Position numbers and translations under genes: made by a program
The notes under the pieces: model-generated
Database searches by the model: none
What the model saw: the letters and a program-made list of their open reading frames with translations, nothing else
Told to the model about the DNA's origin: nothing
Source: an uncultured Erysipelotrichaceae bacterium
Lineage (GTDB): Bacteria; Bacillota_I; Bacilli_A; Erysipelotrichales; Coprobacillaceae
Length of the DNA: 31,465 nucleotides
Direction of reading: 5' to 3'
Assembly: GCA_910588075.1 (NCBI GenBank)
Contig: CAJUOS010000025.1
Location: 1 to 31,465 of the forward strand
Shown: piece after piece, positions 6,476-12,380 of the stretch
Layout of the letters: every line of letters begins with the position of its first letter
Numbering within the stretch: position 1 is the first letter of the stretch

Positions 6476-6558
6476 TTATGTTTTGGACTTTGTTTTCTTT
6501 TACATTGTATTGGTAGTGTTTTTATATTGACGTATCTTGTTTTATGTTAGCATTATCT

Positions 6559-6894
6559 TTAAAAATAATATTCTAAAAAGTCTGGTCGTTGATAAACAAA
6601 AACACCCTTAGGAATATGAAATTGTTCAGGTCTACACCAATAGAACTCAACATTTCCAATATTAATCCACTTTTGAATGTCTTTCTCTGTCATCTCATTA
6701 AACCATTTCCATGATGGGATATTTTTTAAATTCATAAAACCGATTAATCTATTGCCAGTTTTTTGAAAATATGTATGTTCTATAAGATTAAAAACCATAT
6801 GCATAGGTTGATTATTATATCCATAGATCATAATATTTCTATATGCTGTATTGTTGTTTTTATCCCAAAACTCACATCTAATGTATAAATTCAT
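6559..6894 (-). CDS. Hypothetical protein of the element
   Basis: 111 residues, no recognised domain. Rich in aromatic residues (YIRCEFWDKNNN; IPSWKWFNEMTEKDIQKWINIGNVEFYWCRPEQFHIP; C-terminal FLEYYF), probably a small alpha/beta fold, without signal peptide or membrane segment. The ATG is preceded by GAGGTGAAAAAGG. It starts 53 bp after the primase-helicase gene in the same direction, so it belongs to the replication operon. Function unknown. Confidence 0.62.
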   Translation of the reverse strand: MNLYIRCEFWDKNNNTAYRNIMIYGYNNQPMHMVFNLIEHTYFQKTGNRLIGFMNLKNIPSWKWFNEMTEKDIQKWINIGNVEFYWCRPEQFHIPKGVFVYQRPDFLEYYF

Positions 6895-6923
6895 CCTTTT
6901 TCACCTCTCTATATATCTAAATA

Positions 6924-7020
6924 ACTTGTTGCACTTGTTGCAGTCGTTACACTTGTTGCACATGATACACAACATGTTCATCAAGTTCAACATGTTCATC
7001 AAGTTCAACATGTTCATCAA
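6924..7020. repeat. Iteron-like double repeat array, candidate replication origin
   Basis: Two tandem arrays abut. First, a 9-bp unit ACTTGTTGC at 6924, 6933 and 6951, with a degenerate copy AGTCGTTAC at 6942. Second, an 18-bp unit AACATGTTCATCAAGTTC at 6971 and 6989 with a partial third copy at 7007; each begins with the palindrome AACATGTT. The array spans the 3' end of the primase-helicase gene and runs past its stop, encoding a repeated ELDEHV tail. An AT-rich stretch (7018-7033) adjoins it. In staphylococcal satellites the origin has iterons beside the replication gene, so an origin is a reasonable inference. Confidence 0.55.
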
Positions 7021-8788
7021 TAAATTTATATAATCTTCTCCCTCTTTGGCTTGTATCATACTCATACTCAATACCATCTTTTTGAAATAAAACTTTATTC
7101 TTTTTTATAAATAACCCTACTTTTTGAGGAGTATCTTCTATTGGCCAGTCTGTAAAATGGCTAAAATCTATAATATCTCTCGCACTCATTTCAAAACTAC
7201 CATTTTTTTGTTTTAATAATTGTCTAATTGCTATAGTAATTGGATTTTGCTCATATTCAAACTGTTTGTGCTGCTGTTCCAGTACATCATAATCACCTAC
7301 ATACTCCCATTGAAAAGTATCTTTATTAAATGTGATCTTTAACCTTTTGCTTTCTATATCCCTACCAGTTATATTTAAAACTGCATCATTGCTATATCTA
7401 TCATCCTTAGTAATAACTATTGATACATCCATAGCACCAGTAAGCCCAGTAGAGCCACTCATTTGGTCAAAGACATCACTCTCTTTTCCTTTTTTGGTAT
7501 GATGAACAAGTAGGATACATATTGCTCTTTCATCAGCAAACTTCTTTAATTCATTTAAATCATCATAATCTCTATCATATGCATTTTTATTTCCCTTTTG
7601 AGGTGGCCTTATTTTCTGATAAACATCAATGATAACAAGCTTTATATTTGGTTTTGACTCTAGAATATCTTTAAGCTGTTCCATAAAACCATTAGAAAGA
7701 TTTTTTACATCCTGATCACCTGTAACTATGTATAAATTACTTGGAAAATATGCACCCATGATTTTCTGCAATCTATCTTTAGGTCTTCGTTTTGTACTCT
7801 CAAGGTCAAAATATAATACATCTGATTTTACAGTGTCATAACCTAAAAACTGTTCACCCAAAGAAACATTTACGCATAATCCCAAAGCCATGAAACTTTT
7901 AAAATATTTAGGTGGTGCTCCTAAAATCCCTAAGCCTATTGGGATTAAGTCTTTTACAATCCATATAATAGGTGGTATTTCCATTACTTCCAATTGTTCT
8001 CCACTGACAAGTATAATTTTTGGTGGTTTTTCAGTCTTTTTAGGCTCTTGATATGTACTTGTTCCTTTATCATATCTATCTGTAACACTTTGATAAATAG
8101 CCTTAACTTCTTCCTTTGTAAGTGGTGGATCACATTTAGCTTTGTTCTCTTGCCACAAAGCATTTAATATAGCTTTATCAGCTAGACCTTTAGATTGCAA
8201 AGAGCTTGCTAATTTAAATAACATATCATTTCTTTGGCCTTGTATTATTTCATCTTCCATATGTAAAGGCGTATCACTTTTGGGTCCAACTGGACCTGAT
8301 AAAAAACCATACACAAAGCCATCAGCTTGCACCACTGGATCGTTATTATCCCATTCATAACAACGACCATCTATTTGACTTGGTGGAGCCACTACATAAC
8401 CGTTATTAGCTCTTATATCAATACCAGGATAAATATTAACCCTATTCTTAAAGTCGCCCTCAATGTAATAATATAGGTGATAACCACCACTAGGTGTTTT
8501 TACCCTTGCAGTATCAGGGAGGCCTACACCATATTCTTTTATTGACTCTAAACCTTTAGCCTCATGCTTGACATCAATATCAACAACCAACACTCCCTCA
8601 CCTGTCGCAATACCTATGTTATAGTTGGGGTTAGTATTCCACCACTTTTTTATGGTGACTAAATCAGTTGTAGCCTCATTTTTCCATGATCTTAATACTT
8701 GGCTACTTTTACTATTTGGTTGCAAAGGAAATACTCTTAGGCCACTTTTAGCATAATCTAATGCACTCTCTTTTAAACTACGCACCAT
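6947..8788 (-). CDS. Primase-polymerase / RepA-like helicase replication protein
   Basis: 613 residues from the ATG at 8788, chosen because GAGG lies six bases before it; an ATG at 8800 lacks one. Residues about 5-170 form a Prim-Pol domain: catalytic acidic motif VVDIDVKH (Asp70, Asp72) and KTPSGGYHLYY (His104). A PriCT-1-like linker follows (about 185-240). Then comes a RecA/RepA-type ATPase with Walker A-like GAPPKYFKS (290-298), Walker B LVIIDVYQ (around 388) and LLVHHTKKG. The Walker A lacks its usual second glycine (Phe instead). The C-terminus carries a repeated ELDEHV tail encoded by iteron-like DNA. Role: replication initiation, priming and unwinding of the excised element. It overlaps the upstream gene by 11 bp. 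Confidence 0.85.
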   Translation of the reverse strand: MVRSLKESALDYAKSGLRVFPLQPNSKSSQVLRSWKNEATTDLVTIKKWWNTNPNYNIGIATGEGVLVVDIDVKHEAKGLESIKEYGVGLPDTARVKTPSGGYHLYYYIEGDFKNRVNIYPGIDIRANNGYVVAPPSQIDGRCYEWDNNDPVVQADGFVYGFLSGPVGPKSDTPLHMEDEIIQGQRNDMLFKLASSLQSKGLADKAILNALWQENKAKCDPPLTKEEVKAIYQSVTDRYDKGTSTYQEPKKTEKPPKIILVSGEQLEVMEIPPIIWIVKDLIPIGLGILGAPPKYFKSFMALGLCVNVSLGEQFLGYDTVKSDVLYFDLESTKRRPKDRLQKIMGAYFPSNLYIVTGDQDVKNLSNGFMEQLKDILESKPNIKLVIIDVYQKIRPPQKGNKNAYDRDYDDLNELKKFADERAICILLVHHTKKGKESDVFDQMSGSTGLTGAMDVSIVITKDDRYSNDAVLNITGRDIESKRLKITFNKDTFQWEYVGDYDVLEQQHKQFEYEQNPITIAIRQLLKQKNGSFEMSARDIIDFSHFTDWPIEDTPQKVGLFIKKNKVLFQKDGIEYEYDTSQRGRRLYKFIDEHVELDEHVELDEHVVYHVQQV

Positions 8789-9209
8789 TGACCACCTCAT
8801 AGGCCTTTAATGCCTTTGCCCTGTTACTTATATCAAAACCTAAGTAATCCCTCTTAAAACGCTCATATTCCTCTCTTGGCACCATTCTAGACTTGCCCGT
8901 TTTAATAGCTCTCATAATACCGATTTCAAGCCAAATGGAAACAACTTGTCTTGAACAATTGCAATCACTTGCTATTTGTTCCACATCTAGCATATCGGGT
9001 TTAATCATGTCCCCTACTGTATCAGTTTGGAATTCTTCCCATGTATGCTCAATCTTTCTTAATTCTTCAATTCTTACTAGAATCTCATTCATTCTTTGTC
9101 TTATTGCTTCCCACTCCTTAGCAGTATGTAAATCACTAGTATTCGATAATTTTGAATACTCTTCAGCTAATCTTGTATGCTCAAGAATGATTTTTTCTTT
9201 GTCTGTCAT
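8778..9209 (-). CDS. Excisionase-like HTH DNA-binding protein
   Basis: 143 residues. The first 55 form a charged helical region (EKIILEHTRLAEEYSKL...). The second part, LDVEQIASDCNCSRQVVSIWLEIGIMRAIKTGKSRMVPREEYERFKRDYLG, has the form of a MerR/excisionase-type winged HTH: helix-turn-helix, then the basic wing GKSRMVPREEYERF. GGAGGTG lies seven bases before the ATG. It lies between the Cro-like gene (11-bp gap) and the primase gene (11-bp overlap). Candidate roles are directionality factor for the integrase or replication accessory protein. The fold call is from pattern; the target site is unknown. Confidence 0.62.
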   Translation of the reverse strand: MTDKEKIILEHTRLAEEYSKLSNTSDLHTAKEWEAIRQRMNEILVRIEELRKIEHTWEEFQTDTVGDMIKPDMLDVEQIASDCNCSRQVVSIWLEIGIMRAIKTGKSRMVPREEYERFKRDYLGFDISNRAKALKAYEVVNGA

Positions 9210-9220
9210 ATCGACACCTC

Positions 9221-9427
9221 CTAATCTTTCAATAAATCTTGAACTTTAACATTTAATGCTTTGGCTACTTTGCCAGCTGTACCTGGTTTAATTGATTCTC
9301 CTTTTGTAATTCTTTGATATGAAGAATAATGAATACCCACCTTTTTACATAAATCATATGGATTCATGCATTCATTAGCCATTGCTAAGTTTACCTTTAT
9401 AGGGTCTAATACTAATTTACTAATCAA
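9221..9427 (-). CDS. Cro-like XRE-family regulator, TTG start
   Basis: 68 residues starting at TTG 9427 with an AAGGAGGTG site eight bases upstream; no ATG fits. NPYDLCKKVGIHYSSYQRITKGESIKPGTAGKVAKALNVKVQDLLKD is a compact XRE helix-turn-helix covering almost the whole protein. It is first in the leftward operon, directly opposite the CI-like repressor across three matching palindromes, as Cro is in lambdoid phages. It probably competes for these operators or primes the replication operon. Confidence 0.75.
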   Translation of the reverse strand: MISKLVLDPIKVNLAMANECMNPYDLCKKVGIHYSSYQRITKGESIKPGTAGKVAKALNVKVQDLLKD

Positions 9428-9458
9428 TTCAACTCACCTCCTTTAGAACCATTGACGT

Positions 9459-9558
9459 AACTCTTGAGTTCTGTTACTATTATATTGTAACTTTAAAGTT
9501 ATGTCAACAATAAAAAAAGAACTTTAAAGTTATATATTGAGTTGTTATGTGTTATAAT
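9459..9558. promoter_or_regulatory. CI/Cro-type switch: two promoters and three operators
   Basis: Leftward promoter TTGACA (9507-9502) and TATAAT (9484-9479), spacer 17 bp, perfect consensus. Its spacer holds operator 2, TAACTTTAAAGTTA (9488-9501). Operator 3, AACTTTAAAGTT (9520-9531), lies where the -35 region of the rightward promoter should be; that promoter is the extended -10 TGTTATAAT (9550-9558). Operator 1, AACTCTTGAGTT (9459-9470), lies just past the leftward start. Operator centres are 30 and 31 bp apart, about three helical turns, all on one DNA face. Confidence 0.78.
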
Positions 9559-9577
9559 CACTTTGGGGTGATATAAA

Positions 9578-10084
9578 ATGAGTGTAGGTGAAAATATAAG
9601 AAAAATTAGAAAAGAAAAAGGTTTAACTCAAAAACAATTAAGTGAATTAAGTGGAGTGCATGAAGTACAAATAAGAAGGTATGAAACAAATAAAAGCATC
9701 ATGCCTAAGGTAGAAACTATTAGTAAATTGGCAAAAGCTCTATGTGTTACTACTGCTATTCTTATTGATGATGAAGATTGGGATATTTTAAAGCAAGATG
9801 AAAAAACTGTAAAAAGTTTTCTTAGTATTGCTCAAAATGAACATGATGAAATGTTACAATCAAGAAAAATAACAAATATTATTGATTATGTAAAAAGATT
9901 AGGATATAAAACTGTTACCACAGCAGACGCTTTATTATTTTATGATTCATCAAGTTACAAAATCATCACCGATAAAGAGCTACTCCAATTAGAAAGGGAA
10001 AGTAACGATTTTTTAAAGTTCAAACTTGAGGAATTGTTAAAAGAAAAAGAAGAAATACCTTACAAAAAAGATACTAAAGACTAA
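9578..10084 (+). CDS. CI-like XRE-family repressor
   Basis: 168 residues. The N-terminus GENIRKIRKEKGLTQKQLSELSGVHEVQIRRYETNKSIMPKVETISKLAKALCV is a textbook XRE helix-turn-helix. The remainder is charged and helical (LLQLERESNDFLKFKLEELLKEKEEI), probably for dimerisation. There is no LexA-type Ala-Gly cleavage site or Ser/Lys protease pair, so direct RecA-driven self-cleavage is unlikely; release may need another protein, as with satellite Stl repressors. GGGGTGATA lies before the ATG. It is divergent from the Cro-like gene and reads toward the integrase. Confidence 0.82.
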   Translation: MSVGENIRKIRKEKGLTQKQLSELSGVHEVQIRRYETNKSIMPKVETISKLAKALCVTTAILIDDEDWDILKQDEKTVKSFLSIAQNEHDEMLQSRKITNIIDYVKRLGYKTVTTADALLFYDSSSYKIITDKELLQLERESNDFLKFKLEELLKEKEEIPYKKDTKD

Positions 10085-10087
10085 CTC

Positions 10088-10272
10088 AAGTCAAAATTGA
10101 CTTCAGTAGACTTCTTTATAGGAAAGCCGAAAATTCGGCTGAGCTCAATTATTAGTGGTAAAATGATGGTGTCGCATTTCGCTACTCCATGCCACATAAC
10201 TATGTATTGCTCAAAATTGAGCGAAAGTCTACCTAGTGGTTAAAGGGTGTAACATTTCTTACACCCTACCAC
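10088..10272 (+). ncRNA. Candidate structured RNA between repressor and integrase
   Basis: The gap 10085-10360 holds no gene but dense complementary segments. An outer stem GTAGACTT (10106-10113) / AAGTCTAC (10225-10232) encloses hairpin AGCCGAA-AA-TTCGGCT (10125-10140). It also encloses an inner 8-bp stem GCTCAATT (10143-10150) / AATTGAGC (10215-10222). The inner stem encloses GTGG/CCAC (10155 / 10192) plus ATGG/CCAT. Flanking hairpins are AAGTCAA-AA-TTGACTT (10088-10103) and a 14-bp bulged stem (10236-10272). An alternative is GCTCAA-AA-TTGAGC (10209-10222). There is no T-tract. No known RNA family is recognised, and the transcribed strand is inferred only from gene direction. Confidence 0.35.
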
Positions 10273-10360
10273 ACAATCAACCTATTATTCACACCTCAAA
10301 ACTTTTTATAACACATAAATAGCATGTAATAAACAAATCAAAGAAAAGGAGCATTATATT

Positions 10361-11497
10361 ATGGGTGTTGTAAAAAGAACAAGCAAGAAAGCAAAGAAAG
10401 GTTATACATGGGAAGTTAATTTCACTTATAAAGAAAATGGAATTACAAAGAGACATTTTAAGGGAGGCTTTCAATCCAAGAATGAAGCTCTGGACTATGA
10501 AACAATGATGAAAGCTGAATTAAAGACAACAGGAAAGCTTATGCTTTGTAATAAGACAGTTGATCAAGTTTATAATGAGTTTATTGAATTAGGATGTGAA
10601 AGTTATCAGGAGAACACAATTCAAGGAACAAAGGCATATTATAAAAGACATATAAAAGAAAAGTTTAAAGATATACCTATTATTTCCATAGATTATCAAA
10701 TGCTTCAAAAATACTTTAATTCTTTAAAGAATAATGGCATTGAGACCAATAAGCATATTAAAGCTACACTAAGTAGGATATTTATATATGCTATAAAAGT
10801 AGGTTATGTCAAAGTGAACCCCTTGTTATATGTCTCAATTAAGGGAATTGAAAAGCATAGAGACAATATGCAAGTACTTTCATACAATGATTTCTATAAT
10901 CTTGTAGAATTATTGAATACTCAAAGTGATTTCAAATACCATGCCTTTGCTATGGCCATACAAATTGGCTATTACACAGGTTTACGAATTAGTGAAGTCT
11001 TTGCCCTGGAAAAGAAAGATATAGACTTTGAACATGATGAAATAAATGTTAATAAAAAGCTGATATATAATGGTTTAAAAAAAGAGGAACTCTATGTATC
11101 AAATAAATTAAAGTCTAAAAAGTCAAAGGCTATTATCCCTTTAGCATTCAATTTAAAGAAAGTCCTATTGAGGTGGTTTTATGAAAATCCATACGAAATG
11201 ATCATATGTGATGAACTAGGTTATTATATCCAACCAAAGAACTTCAATAACCAAGTGAAAAAAGCTACTAAAGAATTATCTATTGATTTCCATTTTCATA
11301 TGTTGAGGCATACATTTGCTACAAACTTAGTAAATAGTGATGTTAATTTAAAAACGGCTCAAGAATTGATGAGACACAGTAATATCAATACAACAATGAG
11401 CGTATATACACACATCAATAATCAACACAAATTAGATACTTTAAACACAGTTTTTAGTTCTATGTGTGGGGATTTTGTGGGAAAAAGTATTTCTTAA
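10361..11497 (+). CDS. int: Tyrosine recombinase / phage-type integrase
   Basis: 378 residues with the full catalytic set: Arg209 (YYTGLRISEVFALEKKDID), His313 and Arg316 (HMLRHTFATNL), His339 (LMRHSNINTT) and nucleophile Tyr349 (SVYTH). The N-terminus (KKGYTWEVNFTYKENGITKRHFKGGFQSKNEA) matches the beta-rich arm-type DNA-binding domain, followed by a SAM-like core-binding domain (about residues 65-160). AAGGAG lies ahead of the ATG. The gene is intact, ends 59 bp from attR and reads outward to it. It catalyses integration and excision at the 17-bp core, which coincides with a chromosomal terminator. The arm domain fits the TGTGGG repeats found near both ends. Confidence 0.93.
   Translation: MGVVKRTSKKAKKGYTWEVNFTYKENGITKRHFKGGFQSKNEALDYETMMKAELKTTGKLMLCNKTVDQVYNEFIELGCESYQENTIQGTKAYYKRHIKEKFKDIPIISIDYQMLQKYFNSLKNNGIETNKHIKATLSRIFIYAIKVGYVKVNPLLYVSIKGIEKHRDNMQVLSYNDFYNLVELLNTQSDFKYHAFAMAIQIGYYTGLRISEVFALEKKDIDFEHDEINVNKKLIYNGLKKEELYVSNKLKSKKSKAIIPLAFNLKKVLLRWFYENPYEMIICDELGYYIQPKNFNNQVKKATKELSIDFHFHMLRHTFATNLVNSDVNLKTAQELMRHSNINTTMSVYTHINNQHKLDTLNTVFSSMCGDFVGKSIS
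11465..11485. repeat. Right-arm TGTGGG repeats, candidate integrase arm sites
   Basis: TGTGGGGA (11465-11472) and TTTTGTGGGAAAA (11473-11485) lie in the last codons of the integrase gene. The 13-bp word is identical to 3462-3474 at the other end, in the same orientation. In the excised circle the two sets would flank the core at distances of roughly 70 and 115 bp. Confidence 0.4.
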
Positions 11498-11509
11498 AAA
11501 GATTAAATT

Positions 11510-11534
11510 AAAAAAGTATTGATAAAATCAATAC
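11510..11534 (-). terminator. Leftward terminator behind the integrase gene
   Basis: Stem GTATTGAT (11516-11523) / ATCAATAC (11527-11534), loop AAA, followed on the minus strand by TTTTTTAATTT. It would block leftward transcripts leaking through attR into the integrase region. The 3-nt loop is tight, so a 6-7 bp stem is more likely. Confidence 0.5.
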
Positions 11535-11555
11535 AATCTTAATTCTATATAAAGT

Positions 11556-11583
11556 AAAAAGAACGTGGGGAAACGTTCTTTTT
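11556..11583. terminator. attR coinciding with an intact bidirectional terminator
   Basis: AAAAAGAACGT (11556-11566) pairs perfectly with ACGTTCTTTTT (11573-11583), loop GGGGAA. An 11-bp stem with A-run and T-run on either side works in both directions. The first 17 bases are the att core. Before integration this structure would have ended both the rightward HAD gene and the leftward ABC operon. Confidence 0.85.
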
Positions 11584-11586
11584 GTT

Positions 11587-11630
11587 TATAGACGATTGAA
11601 TATTCAGGGAGAGGGGTCGCCTATATTTTT
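11587..11630 (+). terminator. Possible second rightward terminator or intergenic hairpin
   Basis: TATAGACGA (11587-11595) pairs with TCGCCTATA (11617-11625) with one mismatch and a 21-nt loop, then TTTTT. It lies in the gap between attR and the ABC transporter gene. The large loop makes termination doubtful. Confidence 0.3.
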
Positions 11631-11703
11631 ATTATATGTCTTTTCTTAAGACACCTATATATTAACCTTGTCATATGAATTCTCTGTGAACAATTTATTC
11701 ATT

Positions 11704-12378
11704 TTACACTTTTTGTAATTGACCCTGACAAATTTTCAACTGAACATCTAAACACATTGCAAATTCTTTAGAATGTGTAACAACAATAACACACTTATTT
11801 TTTTCATGAGCCAGTTGGACAAACGTATCAATAATCCCTTTAGATGTTTCTTCATCAAGATTTCCTGTTGGTTCATCACAAAGAATTAAATCAACATCTT
11901 TAGCCATTGCTCTTGCTATAGCAACTCGTTGTTGTTGCCCACCAGAAAGTTTACGAATATCTCGCTTACTTTCATCCTCATTTAAACCTAATTCTTTTAA
12001 TAATTCTATGACTAATGCTTTCTTATTTGAAGTATGGATATGTGCTATATCCATAGCGTTCATAACATTTTGTATAGAATTCATATAAGTAATAAGATTA
12101 TATGATTGAAAAACAATAGAAACATGATTCTTTCTATATTTTGTTAAACCTATTTTTGCAATATCTTTTCCTTTATAAAGAATTCTTCCACTTTTGGGAT
12201 TATCCAATCCACCTGCCAAAACAAGTGATGTTGTTTTTCCACTACCACTTGCTCCAATAATTGCATAAGATTTTCCTTTTTCAAAATGATAAGTTGCATC
12301 TTTTAAAATATTGACTTGTTTATTACCATCTTTATAATAATAACAAACTTTATCAAAGCTCAATATAATATCATTCAT
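11704..12378 (-). CDS. ABC transporter ATP-binding protein (MacB/LolD type)
   Basis: 224 residues from the ATG at 12378 (AAAGGAGATG six bases upstream); a longer frame only reaches into the upstream gene. Walker A GASGSGKTT (42-50), Q-loop VFQSYNLI, signature LSGGQQQRVAIARAMA, Walker B DLILCDEPTGNLDE and switch histidine VVTHS are all present and in order, so the ATPase is intact. The length and EPTGNLD are typical of MacB/LolD/FtsE-type ATPases that pair with an FtsX-like permease. The start lies two bases after the permease stop, so they form one transporter. The substrate is unknown; peptides, antimicrobials or lipoproteins are usual for this class. Confidence 0.88.
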   Translation of the reverse strand: MNDIILSFDKVCYYYKDGNKQVNILKDATYHFEKGKSYAIIGASGSGKTTSLVLAGGLDNPKSGRILYKGKDIAKIGLTKYRKNHVSIVFQSYNLITYMNSIQNVMNAMDIAHIHTSNKKALVIELLKELGLNEDESKRDIRKLSGGQQQRVAIARAMAKDVDLILCDEPTGNLDEETSKGIIDTFVQLAHEKNKCVIVVTHSKEFAMCLDVQLKICQGQLQKV

Positions 12379-12380
12379 AA

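Larger units (their letters stand above)
3330..11572. mobile_element. Integrated 8.2 kb PICI-like / phage-satellite-like element
   Basis: Bounded by the 17-bp direct repeat AAAAAGAACGTGGGGAA at 3330-3346 and 11556-11572, with a tyrosine integrase next to the right end. Gene order from the right: integrase, CI-like repressor (rightward), then leftward Cro-like, excisionase-like, primase-polymerase/helicase, four small unknown genes and a terminator. A second divergent module follows (regulator at 5063 rightward; 34-aa, 193-aa and ArpU-like genes leftward). Integrase, divergent repressor switch and primase-helicase without structural genes is the known plan of phage satellites. Missing here are recognisable terS, capsid-redirecting or transfer genes, so a decayed prophage or unclassified replicative element remains possible. 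Confidence 0.82.

Noticed and set aside
6924..7020. CRISPR array
   Set aside because: Repeats are 9 and 18 bp, directly tandem with no spacers, and partly coding.
10154..10241. 26-codon rightward frame (ATGATGGTGTCG...) in the repressor-integrase gap
   Set aside because: No ribosome binding site, and the sequence is fully accounted for by the paired segments of the proposed RNA structure.
3330..11572. Complete prophage
   Set aside because: No terminase large subunit, portal, capsid, tail or lysis gene is present in 8.2 kb; only integration, regulation and replication genes are seen.
3330..11572. Integrative conjugative or mobilizable element
   Set aside because: No relaxase, coupling protein or mating-pore gene and no recognisable oriT were found.
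11587..11630. Repeat family linking this hairpin to bases 1-40
   Set aside because: Shared words (TATAG-CGACC, CCCTGA-TATT) occur in different order and with gaps; the match is not strong enough without a genome-wide search.
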